Virus record (IMG/VR): IMGVR_UViG_3300027525_000006
Location: 1 to 50,465 of that record
DNA: 50,465 bases
Origin: a virus
Reading direction: 5' to 3' (one strand)
Shown here: one piece after another, positions 24,619 to 32,975 of the stretch
Position numbering within the stretch: the first letter of the stretch is position 1
How the letters are laid out: each line of letters begins with the position of its first letter
Notes under the pieces: model-generated
What the model was told of the DNA's origin: nothing
What the model saw: only the letters and a program-made list of their open reading frames with translations
Databases searched by the model: none
Position numbers and translations under genes: made by a program

Positions 24619-25212
24619 ATGAGTAATAGGCAATTCACATGGTGGCGTAGGTTTCATACTTCTCGAAAACTACTAAAAGATCTCTATTGGAAAGGATATT
24701 CTCGCCTTCTTCAACGAATTGAATTTGGAGAGTTTGAATATGATCAATTGTCAGAACAAACTCATTTAGAGGAGCTCCTATATCAGATAGAATGTCAACA
24801 AATTAAAAATGAATTTAGCTACACTCGAGATCCAGAAATTATTCAAGAAAAAATTAGAGATCGACGAAAATTAAAAAATAAGCGAGTTGGTATAATGATG
24901 GAAAAACATCTTAAGCGTGAAGCCGAATTGCTTAGTCAACTTAGATTAGAACTTGCCGAGGAATTTAGTCTTGATGTTGACTATATACGAGAATACATGG
25001 AAACCTTTGATGGTACCACTAGGCAGCTTTTTTATGTGCTTAGATCCATTTCACAAGGTAGAACAATACCTACATTCGAACAAATAGATTTATTCCCTCG
25101 TTCACATTCAGAGCAGCCTAGGCACATATTAAAGGATCGAGATCCAATAATTAAACGAGCATGGAATAACTTAGTTAAAGAACGTAAAATATGGAATGCA
25201 TATGGAAACTAG
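24619..25212 (+). CDS. Hypothetical basic helical protein
   Basis: 197 aa. The N-terminus is rich in Trp, Arg and Tyr (FTWWRRFHTSRKLLKDLYW), and the centre is a strongly charged helix (KIRDRRKLKNKRVGIMMEKH). No motif identified. Overlaps the following small gene by 11-17 bases. A nucleic-acid-binding role is possible from its charge only. Confidence 0.5.
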   Translation: MSNRQFTWWRRFHTSRKLLKDLYWKGYSRLLQRIEFGEFEYDQLSEQTHLEELLYQIECQQIKNEFSYTRDPEIIQEKIRDRRKLKNKRVGIMMEKHLKREAELLSQLRLELAEEFSLDVDYIREYMETFDGTTRQLFYVLRSISQGRTIPTFEQIDLFPRSHSEQPRHILKDRDPIIKRAWNNLVKERKIWNAYGN

Positions 25213-25480
25213 ACCTATTATAGTTTATTGGTTACCTTACGAAGATGATCGAGAAATGGTAAGGCTTTTTAGTAGACATCAAGACTTTGTATGTTGTGTG
25301 ATGGCAAAGGATAATCAAGAAGCTATTCAAAAAACAATACAAATTGCACAGAGCACAGGCGTCCCATATGTTAAAATCATGGGAGTTGCAATTGGTCGAG
25401 AAGAGTGGGTTAATGAAGAAAGTCCATTAAAAGATAGTTCTCCAAAATCAACAAATGCCAGAAACAAAACGCATATATAA
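25196..25480 (+). CDS. Small hypothetical protein
   Basis: 94 aa from the ATG at 25196, or 92 aa from the ATG at 25202; both overlap the previous gene's end. Alpha/beta pattern (PIIVYWLPYEDDREMVRLF ... VPYVKIMGVAIG) with a disordered Ser/Lys-rich tail. No family recognised. Confidence 0.5.
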   Translation: MHMETRPIIVYWLPYEDDREMVRLFSRHQDFVCCVMAKDNQEAIQKTIQIAQSTGVPYVKIMGVAIGREEWVNEESPLKDSSPKSTNARNKTHI

Positions 25481-25488
25481 GGTATAAT
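25461..25488 (+). promoter_or_regulatory. Possible degenerate early/middle promoter
   Basis: GAAAC at 25461-25465 and TATAAT at 25483-25488 with the same 17-base spacing as the TTTGAAAC promoters, but lacking the first TTT. Located just before the gene at 25507; weak. Confidence 0.3.
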
Positions 25489-25506
25489 TAATCAAACATA
25501 TTTTAC

Positions 25507-25791
25507 ATGGATAATAAATCAATCTCACTAGAAGCTCACGAACTTATCAATAATCGATCTGAAGAAAAAGATCGTATGTATGGACCTTTCTCTGAAGGTA
25601 TGGATCGAGCTGCTCTCATTTTTAAAGGTATGACAGGTCTAGATGTAACTGGCCGCGAAATGTATATGGCTCTTATTGCTCTTAAATTTTCACGTGAAAG
25701 TTATAACCATAAGCGTGACAATTTACTCGATGCAATCGGCTATATTCAAGGTCTTGATAACTATGTAAATGAAAAACAAAATAATGGATGA
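25507..25791 (+). CDS. DUF6378-like helical protein (dNTP-metabolism neighbourhood)
   Basis: 94 aa. Pattern EAHELINNRSEEKDRMYGP ... DVTGREMYMALIALKFSRES ... NLLDAIGYIQGL matches the small helical phage proteins of the DUF6378 type (YGxP near the start; the KxxR and D-x2-GY ends), which look like reduced MazG-type folds. No catalytic EExxD set is evident, so hydrolase activity is uncertain. It lies upstream of the DNA glucosyltransferase and gp56 dCTPase. Confidence 0.5.
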   Translation: MDNKSISLEAHELINNRSEEKDRMYGPFSEGMDRAALIFKGMTGLDVTGREMYMALIALKFSRESYNHKRDNLLDAIGYIQGLDNYVNEKQNNG

Positions 25792-25954
25792 TTTAACTCG
25801 AGGTACTGCTGTTAGCCATCTAAAGTTAGGAAATGGCAAAATAACCGAATTTTATGAATTCTATAACACTATATTTGTCGATGTGTTATTTGAAAAAAGT
25901 ACAGAACCGATTTATATTAAAATAGAAGATTTAAAAATAGAAAATAAGAAATGA
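25784..25954 (+). CDS. Small hypothetical beta-rich protein
   Basis: 56 aa from the ATG at 25784, which overlaps the upstream stop as ATGGATGA; a longer form from 25769 would add five residues. Residues form a compact SH3-like strand pattern (GTAVSHLKLGNGKITEFYEF). Its stop overlaps the next ATG by 4 bases, keeping the operon tight. Function unknown. Confidence 0.45.
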   Translation: MDDLTRGTAVSHLKLGNGKITEFYEFYNTIFVDVLFEKSTEPIYIKIEDLKIENKK

Positions 25955-27177
25955 AAATCGCATTAGTCTTAGCAAAAGGAGTAGAGGGTTGTGGTCTAAC
26001 AAGACACACTATTGAATTCTACAATTGGTTAATTAAAGAAGGTCATGAAGCAACCATCTATTCAGCTACTGAAAAGGTTTGGCCACGTCAAAAAACAACA
26101 GACATTGTTACAACGTATTTTAAAAGAGCAGACATTCCAAAAATTGCAAAGGAATTAAACTCACACGATGTAGTTTATTACACCTCATTTCCACACAAAT
26201 CAGTGGGCGATGAGTTCAATGAAGATTTCATTGAGCATTGTGTATATGGTTTAACAAATCCAATTAAAGTTGGAAACTGTTTAGATCACAATACTCAAAA
26301 CCTTGCAAAGAATCACAAGTATTGGGAGATCATGACACAGATGGACGCTATGTTCAACTACTCTTTGACTTCTAATTTTGCAAACAAACTTAGAGAAGAG
26401 GCACCAGATACTCCTCTTATCGAAATGAACCTAAATCCATATGATTATGATGCATGGCTCCCAACTTGGAAACCAGCTGAAGAACAAATGCGACGAGTTA
26501 CTTACTTTGGTCGATTTGCTGGATTTAAGGATCCATTCCGTATGTTTGATATTATGAACCTTTTGAAAGGTAATGATTTTGTAACAGAAGCTCGTGGCGT
26601 TGAACGTTCTATTGGTGCTCTTCCAATGTTCTTAAATGACGATCGTTCTCCTCGCCAAGATGTGTTTGAAGTTAATGAAAAAAAGAATCCTATAATTTAT
26701 CCACAGGTTGATGATAAAGTATACATTTATGGTCCTTATAATTTAGCTGAAGGAATGGGAGAGCTTTCAAACTCAATGTTTGGTGCAGAGTTCTTTAATC
26801 TTCCAGCTCGTCTTTATGGTTCGATGATTGAATATGCAATGTGTGAAGTTATTGCAGCGGGTACAATTCCATTATTCGATAAACATTGGGGAGAGAACGT
26901 AATCCACCGAACAGAAAAGGTTCCTTTTATTGAATTAGAAGATTTTGCAATCTTTGTTGATAAGAATAATGTAGAAGCTTCAATTCCTCAAATCTTAGAA
27001 TTGGCTAATGACCATAAACGCAGAGATGCCTTTAGAAAGAACTCTCTTCGGTTAGCTAAACTACATAACGCACCAGAAGTAGTTAACACAGATCTTTTCG
27101 AAGCTATCTCTAATGTAACAAAAAGAGCTAATAAACCAGGTCCAGTTCAAGAACTAAAAACAAACTCACTTTTCTAA
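25951..27177 (+). CDS. agt: DNA alpha-glucosyltransferase homologue (T4 Agt-like)
   Basis: 408 aa GT-B enzyme. The N-terminus KIALVLAKGVEGCGLTRHTI lines up with T4 alpha-glucosyltransferase (RICIFMARGLEGCGVTKFSL), including EGCG. YFGRFAGFKDPFRMFDI parallels T4 WIGRTTTWKGFYQMFDF, and the late part EYAMCEVIAAGTIPLFDKHW parallels EYTHLELGACGTIPVFWKST. T4 Agt transfers glucose from UDP-glucose to 5-hydroxymethylcytosine in phage DNA. Directly downstream is gp56 dCTPase/dUTPase, required for such modified DNA. The sugar and acceptor base here are not shown. The tail ends TNSLF, similar to other clamp-type tails in the window. Confidence 0.8.
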   Translation: MKIALVLAKGVEGCGLTRHTIEFYNWLIKEGHEATIYSATEKVWPRQKTTDIVTTYFKRADIPKIAKELNSHDVVYYTSFPHKSVGDEFNEDFIEHCVYGLTNPIKVGNCLDHNTQNLAKNHKYWEIMTQMDAMFNYSLTSNFANKLREEAPDTPLIEMNLNPYDYDAWLPTWKPAEEQMRRVTYFGRFAGFKDPFRMFDIMNLLKGNDFVTEARGVERSIGALPMFLNDDRSPRQDVFEVNEKKNPIIYPQVDDKVYIYGPYNLAEGMGELSNSMFGAEFFNLPARLYGSMIEYAMCEVIAAGTIPLFDKHWGENVIHRTEKVPFIELEDFAIFVDKNNVEASIPQILELANDHKRRDAFRKNSLRLAKLHNAPEVVNTDLFEAISNVTKRANKPGPVQELKTNSLF

Positions 27178-27188
27178 GTATAAATTAC

Positions 27189-27656
27189 ATGGCAAATATA
27201 GATAACGAATGCAAAGATCTTGAAGTAAAAGATTTTTACGACCAGTCAACTACACACTTGGCTGATATTATGGAAAACCAAAAGAAAATGCAAGAGCAGA
27301 CTTATGGTTTCAAATTTGAAGATATGACAATTAGAGAAGTTATGAACTTCTGGCATGTTAATACACACGCAGTCGTTGATGAAATTCATGAAATGACGGA
27401 TGCACTTGGCGGTATTAAAGATGGATCTGGCAATGCAGTATGGAAATACTGGAAGAAAGATTTCTCAAAGTATGAAACTATGAAAGTTTCAGATCTATCA
27501 GATGGCGACAAGAAAGAATTGTATATGGAATGGGTAGACATTCTACACTTCTTTATAAACTACGCGGCCTCAATCGGATTAGATGCAAAAACAGCATACA
27601 ACTATTATTTCGCAAAAGCAGAAGAAAACGTTAACCGCCAGAAAAATAACTATTAA
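27189..27656 (+). CDS. 56: dCTPase-dUTPase gp56
   Basis: 155 aa all-alpha NTP pyrophosphatase. VDEIHEMTDALGG and AVWKYWKKDF, then ELYMEWVDILHFFINYAASI and YYFAKAEENVNRQKNNY, match T4 gp56 (AVWKKWKARY, ELVDIFHFVLNM, YYLKNAENFARQDNGY), including the acidic Mg-binding residues. In T4 it hydrolyses dCTP and dUTP to the monophosphates. This keeps plain cytosine out of phage DNA and supplies dCMP for hydroxymethylation. It overlaps the start of the polymerase N-part by 1 base. No gp42 hydroxymethylase lies in the window. Confidence 0.9.
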   Translation: MANIDNECKDLEVKDFYDQSTTHLADIMENQKKMQEQTYGFKFEDMTIREVMNFWHVNTHAVVDEIHEMTDALGGIKDGSGNAVWKYWKKDFSKYETMKVSDLSDGDKKELYMEWVDILHFFINYAASIGLDAKTAYNYYFAKAEENVNRQKNNY

Positions 27657-29053
27657 TGATTTTAGATATTGAGCAAAGAGACAAAGACGTCATCATTTCC
27701 TACTATGATGTCGAAGGCAAAGTAGCATTTAAACAATATCCAATTTCACAGTTTCAAAACTGGTATATCTGTGACGAAAAAGAACGAGGAGTAAGTACTG
27801 AATTTAAAAATTGGGATGGTCGACCTGTTAAATTAGGTCCAGCTCGCCAGTTCAATAAGTTCTCAATGGTCTATTTTATTGATGGATTACCAGAAAGAGA
27901 TAAAGAAGAACTACTGGCATATAATATGCCTAAGACATATTTTGTCGATATTGAAACTGAAATCGTTGATGGTTTTCCAAAGGCTGAAGAAGCTAAATCA
28001 AGAATTCTTTCTTTCTCTATCATTACACCTGAGCGTAAAGCGATTGTTTTAGGTCTTGAAGATATGGATCCTAAGAGTATTCAAAAGATTGAAGATGATA
28101 CTAATGAATATTTCAAAGATTTTGATCAAGATTGGGAATTTAAATACCATAAGTTCAACACTGAATATGATATGGTATACACGTTCTTAATGAAGTTCTT
28201 ACCTAAATTTCCAATGATGACAGGATGGAACTTTATCAACTATGACTGGCAATATATTGTTAATCGCTGTAAAAGACTTCAAATTGATATTAATGAAGTT
28301 GGTATGACTCAAAGTGTTGATAGAACTGATTCACGCCCACTTCACATTGGAATTCTGGACTACATGCAATTGTATGATAAATATGATCGCTCAGTTAAAG
28401 TAAAGGAATCTAATTCACTCGATTATGTTTCGAGTCAAGTATTAAATACAAATAAAATTAAGTTCACAGGTTCACTCCAAGATCTTTATAGAGATAACTT
28501 TACTAAATACATATACTATAACGTAGTTGACTCCGTGTTAGTCTATTATATAGATCAGAAACTTAAATCAATGGAAGTTCTTTTAACCTTGGCGAATATT
28601 ACTAAGATGCCACTGTATAAAGCAAGTTCTCCAGTAGCAATCACAGAAGCTCTTATGGCTCGTAAATTAGCTGAACAAGGAATGCGAATTGGAACAGAAC
28701 AACGAGAAGATGGTCAAAAGGATGGTCAATACGTTGGAGCTTTCGTTAAAGAACCTATTGTAGGTTACTATGAAGGAATTAGTGCATTTGACTTTGCTTC
28801 ACTATATCCTTCTATTATGAGACAGTTTAACATCTCACCGGATGCATATGTTGAACAAGTTTATAAGAGTCAGATTAAAGAACGAAGAGAAGATAAAGAA
28901 GTTATTGTTTGCGATAACGGTGTAGTGTATAAAAAAGAAGATAGTATTCTTAAAAAGATATTAACAGATTTATACGACCAACGGAAACAATATAAGAAAA
29001 TGTCGTATGATTATTTCACAAAAGCAGACCAACTTAAGAAAAGAATAACATAA
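27656..29053 (+). CDS. 43A: DNA polymerase gp43, N-terminal part (exonuclease and palm motif A)
   Basis: 465 aa. Family-B polymerase N-half: exonuclease motif I D98-I-E100 (YFVDIETE), motif II region GWNFINYDWQYI, motif III YNVVDSVLVYYID, and palm motif A DFASLYPSIMRQFNISPD. The protein stops in the fingers (LYDQRKQYKKMSYDYFTKA), before motif B. Motifs B and C are in a separate gene at 33796. The two halves, 465 plus 401 aa, together approximate T4 gp43 (898 aa). No intein or homing endonuclease is seen at the break. The halves presumably associate non-covalently to make one replicative polymerase. Confidence 0.93.
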   Translation: MILDIEQRDKDVIISYYDVEGKVAFKQYPISQFQNWYICDEKERGVSTEFKNWDGRPVKLGPARQFNKFSMVYFIDGLPERDKEELLAYNMPKTYFVDIETEIVDGFPKAEEAKSRILSFSIITPERKAIVLGLEDMDPKSIQKIEDDTNEYFKDFDQDWEFKYHKFNTEYDMVYTFLMKFLPKFPMMTGWNFINYDWQYIVNRCKRLQIDINEVGMTQSVDRTDSRPLHIGILDYMQLYDKYDRSVKVKESNSLDYVSSQVLNTNKIKFTGSLQDLYRDNFTKYIYYNVVDSVLVYYIDQKLKSMEVLLTLANITKMPLYKASSPVAITEALMARKLAEQGMRIGTEQREDGQKDGQYVGAFVKEPIVGYYEGISAFDFASLYPSIMRQFNISPDAYVEQVYKSQIKERREDKEVIVCDNGVVYKKEDSILKKILTDLYDQRKQYKKMSYDYFTKADQLKKRIT

Positions 29054-29091
29054 TAACTTTAACCCATATGGGCTCTGAATATTGACTCGTA

Positions 29092-29099
29092 GATATATA
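29092..29099 (+). promoter_or_regulatory. GATATATA motif between polymerase N-part and nrdB
   Basis: Exact late-promoter-type 8-mer, but a terminator hairpin follows within 23 bases (29122-29146), so a transcript from it would be very short or would need read-through to reach nrdB. Confidence 0.35.
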
Positions 29100-29121
29100 A
29101 CCTACATTCAATACAAGTAAG

Positions 29122-29146
29122 AGGCCTTTCTGATGAAAGGCCTTTT
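29122..29146 (+). terminator. Hairpin terminator upstream of nrdB
   Basis: Perfect 9-base stem AGGCCTTTC (29122-29130) / GAAAGGCCT (29135-29143), TGAT loop, then a short T-run. It ends the operon containing agt, gp56 and the polymerase N-part. Confidence 0.75.
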
Positions 29147-29180
29147 ATAGTCTAAAAGGAATATAAAAAAATACAAAAAA

Positions 29181-30200
29181 ATGGAAAATACACATTCTAA
29201 TTTATTTAAAGAAAGAATTGAATACAAGCCATTTGAATATCCGGTTTACTACACAGAGGGTTGGTTAAAACAAATGCAAGCATTTTGGTTACACACTGAA
29301 ATTTCAATGCAAGGAGATGTCAAAGACTGGAATGAAAAATTAACAGATGCAGAAAAGAATTTAGTAGGTAACATTTTATTGGGGTTTGCACAAACTGAAT
29401 GCGCAGTTTCAGATTACTGGACAGGTATGGTTACGCATTGGTTTCCTAAGCATGAAATCAAACAAATGGCAATGGCATTTGGATCACAAGAAACAATCCA
29501 CGCAACTGCATATTCATATTTAAACGAAACATTAGGTCTTGAAGATTTCTCAGCATTCTTACATGAACCAGCAATTTCAGAGAAGTTTGAATTGTTAACT
29601 TCAACTGAAGCAGATTGGACTCATGAGGACCTACAAAAATCAGCAACTGCCAGAAAGCAAGTTGCTAGATCACTAGCAATCTTCTCAGCGTTTGCTGAAG
29701 GAGTTTCATTGTATTCATCGTTTGCAGTTCTTTACTCGTTTCAAATGAGAAACTTGTTAAAAGGAATTGGTCAACAGATGAAGTGGTCAGTTCGTGACGA
29801 ATCACTACACTCTAAGATGGGCTGTCAATTATTTAAGCACATGTCCACAGAATATCCTGAATTGAAAGAGGACGTAAAAGATGATGTGATTCGTGCAGCT
29901 GAGCTCATGGTTGACATGGAACATAATTTCATTGATAAGATGTTTGAAATGGGAGATCTTGATAATCTAAAGGCTAGTGATCTAAAACAGTTTATTCTTA
30001 AAAGAGCAAACGAAAAAATTGCAGAATTAGGTTACACTGATGGACCATTTATGAAATATGATGAAGCTGCTGCTTCTGAATTAGATTGGTTTTATCACTT
30101 AACGGGTGGAACAACACATACAGATTTCTTTGCAACCAGACCTACAGATTATTCTAAGGCAGGCGAAGATGAAAACTGGGATGAAGACGAATTATTTTAA
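29181..30200 (+). CDS. nrdB: Ribonucleotide reductase small subunit NrdB (class I R2)
   Basis: 339 aa. Di-metal helices with E73 (QTECAVSDYW), E104 and H107 (SQETIHATAY), radical-position Tyr111, then FAEGVSLYSSF and RDESLHSKMG for the remaining ligands. The first metal ligand is Glu where classical class Ia R2 has Asp; the Tyr is kept. The acidic C-terminal tail (DEDELF) fits the R1-binding tail. With NrdA it makes deoxynucleotides for phage replication. It lies 9 bases upstream of nrdA and, unusually, inside the interval that separates the two polymerase halves. Confidence 0.95.
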   Translation: MENTHSNLFKERIEYKPFEYPVYYTEGWLKQMQAFWLHTEISMQGDVKDWNEKLTDAEKNLVGNILLGFAQTECAVSDYWTGMVTHWFPKHEIKQMAMAFGSQETIHATAYSYLNETLGLEDFSAFLHEPAISEKFELLTSTEADWTHEDLQKSATARKQVARSLAIFSAFAEGVSLYSSFAVLYSFQMRNLLKGIGQQMKWSVRDESLHSKMGCQLFKHMSTEYPELKEDVKDDVIRAAELMVDMEHNFIDKMFEMGDLDNLKASDLKQFILKRANEKIAELGYTDGPFMKYDEAAASELDWFYHLTGGTTHTDFFATRPTDYSKAGEDENWDEDELF

Positions 30201-30209
30201 TAAATTTAT

Positions 30210-32024
30210 ATGGGAAAGAAAGTAGAAAGCATTAATCATGGTGAAACCCTAGGATGGGAAATCGGAGTAGATTTTCCAACATGGGGCAACACTGAGATTT
30301 ATGTAAAGACAATTAGCAATGGCTATCTTATGCAGGGTGAAACACCAAAGGATGCATATTGGAGAGTGGCAACAACGGTGGCAAAGCGTTTACAAAAACC
30401 AGAAATGGCAAGTAAATTCTTTGATTATATTTGGAAGGGATGGTTGAATTTAGCTTCTCCAGTTCTTTCAAATACAGGAACTGAAAGAGGCCTTCCAATT
30501 TCCTGTTTCGGTATTGACGTAGCTGATTCAATTCATGATATTGGTGCAAAGAATTTAGAGATGATGTTGCTAGCAAAACACGGAGGCGGAGTTGGTATTG
30601 GTATTAACCAAATCAGACCAGCCGGTGCAAAGATTAGAGGCAACGGAACAAGCGATGGTATTGTTCCATTTTGTAAGATTTATGATTCAACTATTTTAGC
30701 AACTAACCAAGGAAGCGTAAGACGAGGAGCAGCTTCAGTTAATATTGATATTGAACATGCAGATTTCTGGGAATGGTTAGAAATTCGCGAACCAAAGGGA
30801 GATGTAAACCGTCAATCATTGAACCTACACCAATGTGTTGTAATTTCAGATGGTTTTATGCAAAAGGTAAAAGCTGGCGACAAAGAAGCTCGTAAAAGAT
30901 GGACTGCAGTTATTCGCAAGCGTAGAGCGACTGGTGAGCCATACATTATGTTTAAAGGCAATGTAAATCGTTCAAATCCAGATGCATATAAACAGAATGG
31001 ATTAAAGGTTTATATGACAAACATTTGTTCTGAGATTACGCTACACACTGATGAAAATCACTCATTCGTTTGTTGTTTATCTTCAGTGAACCTTGCAAAG
31101 TATGATGAGTGGAAGGATACAGATCTTATTTATACAGCGACATGGTTTCTTGATGGTGTTCTTGAAGAATTCATTCAAAAGGCAAAATTTATGCGTGGAT
31201 TTGAAAACTCAGTTCGTTCTGCAGAAAAAGGTAGAGCACTTGGACTTGGAGTTCTTGGATGGCACACATACCTACAAGAACGTAATATTCCGTTTGAAGG
31301 TTTAACAGCTCAATTTGAAACTCGTAAGATTTTCTCAATGATTAAAACTGAAAGTGAAAAAGCAAGTAGAGATATGGCAACTGACATGGGTGAACCTCTA
31401 TGGTGTGTTGGAACAGGGATGCGCAACACACACTTAAGAGCAATCGCACCAACGGTTTCTAATTCTAAATTAAGCGGTAATGTTTCAGCGGGTATTGAAC
31501 CATGGGCTGCCAATGTTTTCACAGAACAAACTGCAAAAGGAACGTTCATTCGTAAGAATCCAACTCTTGAAGCAGCTTTAGAAGAAATCGGTAAAAACAC
31601 AAAGGAAACATGGGACCAGATTTTAGTTGATGGTGGTAGTGTTTTTGGTCTTTCATGGATCGATGACTACTATGTACATGTTTCATCTAAAACTGCTCCA
31701 TTACATAAAAATAAAATGGAAAGATTATCAGAACTTCAAAGAGATAATTATATTCCATTTAAATCAATATTCAAGACGTTTAAAGAAATCAATCAATTAG
31801 AATTGGTAAAACAAGCAGGCGTTAGACAACAATACGTTGATCAGGCAGTTTCTTTAAATCTTGCGTTTCCAAAAGAAGCAGAACCAAAATTCATCAATCA
31901 AGTTCACTTAGAAGCATATGATCAGGGTATTAAAACTCTTTATTATATGAGAACTGAAAGCGTACTTAGAGGAGATATTGCAGCAGCTGCGATCGATCCT
32001 GACTGTCTTTCTTGTGATGGATAG
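30210..32024 (+). CDS. nrdA: Ribonucleotide reductase large subunit NrdA (short form)
   Basis: 604 aa. Active-site loop N271-I-C273-S-E275, redox cysteines C99 (PISCFG) and C288/C289 (SFVCCLSS), and glycine-rich KHGGGVGIGINQIRP. The C-terminal TESVLRGDIAAAAI is followed by C-L-S-C for thioredoxin or glutaredoxin exchange. It is shorter than the cellular enzyme (about 750 aa) and has no N-terminal ATP-cone, so dATP inhibition is probably absent, as is typical for phage enzymes. Paired with nrdB upstream. A structured RNA and terminator region follows directly. Confidence 0.95.
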   Translation: MGKKVESINHGETLGWEIGVDFPTWGNTEIYVKTISNGYLMQGETPKDAYWRVATTVAKRLQKPEMASKFFDYIWKGWLNLASPVLSNTGTERGLPISCFGIDVADSIHDIGAKNLEMMLLAKHGGGVGIGINQIRPAGAKIRGNGTSDGIVPFCKIYDSTILATNQGSVRRGAASVNIDIEHADFWEWLEIREPKGDVNRQSLNLHQCVVISDGFMQKVKAGDKEARKRWTAVIRKRRATGEPYIMFKGNVNRSNPDAYKQNGLKVYMTNICSEITLHTDENHSFVCCLSSVNLAKYDEWKDTDLIYTATWFLDGVLEEFIQKAKFMRGFENSVRSAEKGRALGLGVLGWHTYLQERNIPFEGLTAQFETRKIFSMIKTESEKASRDMATDMGEPLWCVGTGMRNTHLRAIAPTVSNSKLSGNVSAGIEPWAANVFTEQTAKGTFIRKNPTLEAALEEIGKNTKETWDQILVDGGSVFGLSWIDDYYVHVSSKTAPLHKNKMERLSELQRDNYIPFKSIFKTFKEINQLELVKQAGVRQQYVDQAVSLNLAFPKEAEPKFINQVHLEAYDQGIKTLYYMRTESVLRGDIAAAAIDPDCLSCDG

Positions 32025-32036
32025 ATAATTAAAGGT

Positions 32037-32080
32037 GTGGCTGTGATGGCCACTCTTAGGACCGTTATAGTTAACGGAAC
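32037..32080 (+). ncRNA. Two stacked hairpins ahead of the terminator, possible structured RNA
   Basis: Hairpin A GTGGC (32037-32041) / GCCAC (32049-32053) and hairpin B CCGTTA (32062-32067) / TAACGG (32072-32077) stand between the nrdA stop and the terminator. Together they make a compact three-stem 3' end. The base composition is less AT-rich than the surroundings. Could be a stabilising mRNA end or a small RNA; no known family recognised. Confidence 0.4.
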
Positions 32081-32119
32081 GAGGCCAGGAGTTCGCTACT
32101 TCCTGGCCTCACTTTTTTT
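32081..32119 (+). terminator. Strong terminator after nrdA
   Basis: Perfect 10-base G+C-rich stem GAGGCCAGGA (32081-32090) / TCCTGGCCTC (32101-32110), 10-base loop, then AC and seven T. The strongest terminator in the window. Confidence 0.9.
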
Positions 32120-32149
32120 AAAGAAATAAATATAAATAAAAATAGGTTT

Positions 32150-32791
32150 ATGTTTTCAGTAGTTATTCCAACCTTATGGAAAAGCAAATACACAGTTAAC
32201 TTAATTCAAAGTTATTTAGATTGTGATCTTGTATCTGAAGTTATATTAATAGATAACGCAAAGAATGATGCACCATCGTTTGATTTTAATCATAAATCTA
32301 AATTAGTCCATATAAAACAAGAAAATAACATATATGTTAATAGGGCATGGAATCTGGGTGTCACATTAGCAAAATACGAAAATGTTATAATATCAAATGA
32401 TGATATAGAATTTGACATAAATTCAAATCTTCATTTCATAAATCAATTAGAGGGTTATGGGGCAATAGGTTGCAATACATATTGCTTCAACAATGATATA
32501 TTTGGAATAGGAGTTAGAGAACTTGAAGATTTTTTACTTGAAAATAAACATTATATCACTAAAGGATGGGGATGTTTACTTTTTATTAAGAAGAGCAAAT
32601 GGGTATCAATTCCAGAAGATCTTTTAATTTGGTTTGGTGATGATTGGATTAATAAAACAATTGAACCTATTCAATCTATTTATATTAAAGGTGGAATTAA
32701 TACTGAAATGTCAACTTCGTCAGGTCAAATCGAAATGAATCGAATCGTAGATAGTGATGTCAATACATGGACCATCAAATATAATAAATAA
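32150..32791 (+). CDS. Glycosyltransferase family 2-like protein
   Basis: 213 aa GT-A fold. SVVIPTLWKSKYTVNLI and VSEVILIDNAKND form the nucleotide-sugar end; NRAWNLGVTLAKYENVII precedes SNDDIEFD, the metal-binding D-x-D region; KGWGCLLFIKKSKW and the late WFGDDWI contain the usual acceptor-side Asp. It would transfer a sugar to DNA, protein or a surface glycan; the acceptor is unknown. It sits alone between the nrdA terminator and a late-type motif, and may use sugars made by the 22546-24047 genes. Confidence 0.75.
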   Translation: MFSVVIPTLWKSKYTVNLIQSYLDCDLVSEVILIDNAKNDAPSFDFNHKSKLVHIKQENNIYVNRAWNLGVTLAKYENVIISNDDIEFDINSNLHFINQLEGYGAIGCNTYCFNNDIFGIGVRELEDFLLENKHYITKGWGCLLFIKKSKWVSIPEDLLIWFGDDWINKTIEPIQSIYIKGGINTEMSTSSGQIEMNRIVDSDVNTWTIKYNK

Positions 32792-32799
32792 GATATATA
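32792..32799 (+). promoter_or_regulatory. Late promoter candidate GATATATA
   Basis: Exact GATATATA directly after the glycosyltransferase stop, 24 bases before a 48-codon gene. Confidence 0.5.
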
Positions 32800-32822
32800 G
32801 ATTATAAATACATAACTCTATA

Positions 32823-32969
32823 ATGGAACAGAAACACGTATATGATTTTGTAGGTTGGCAAGCTGACCAATTAGGAATGACAAGAGAGCAATACATGGCT
32901 CATTATCAAGCTAATCAAATCGGATTAGGCATTGATGAATCTTTAGAAACTGAAGAATCTGAAGAGTAA
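32823..32969 (+). CDS. Short hypothetical protein (48 aa)
   Basis: ATG at 32823, stop TAA at 32967-32969: MEQKHVYDFVGWQADQLGMT ... ending in an acidic ETEESEE tail. It has a late-type promoter upstream and phage-like codon use. The body (EQYMAHYQANQIGLG) could form one helical hairpin. Too short to place in a family. Confidence 0.45.
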   Translation: MEQKHVYDFVGWQADQLGMTREQYMAHYQANQIGLGIDESLETEESEE

Positions 32970-32975
32970 TACTTT

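Noticed and set aside
32037-32119. tRNA gene
   Set aside because: The three hairpins do not form a cloverleaf: no acceptor stem enclosing them, no TTCGA T-loop in the right place and no CCA end.
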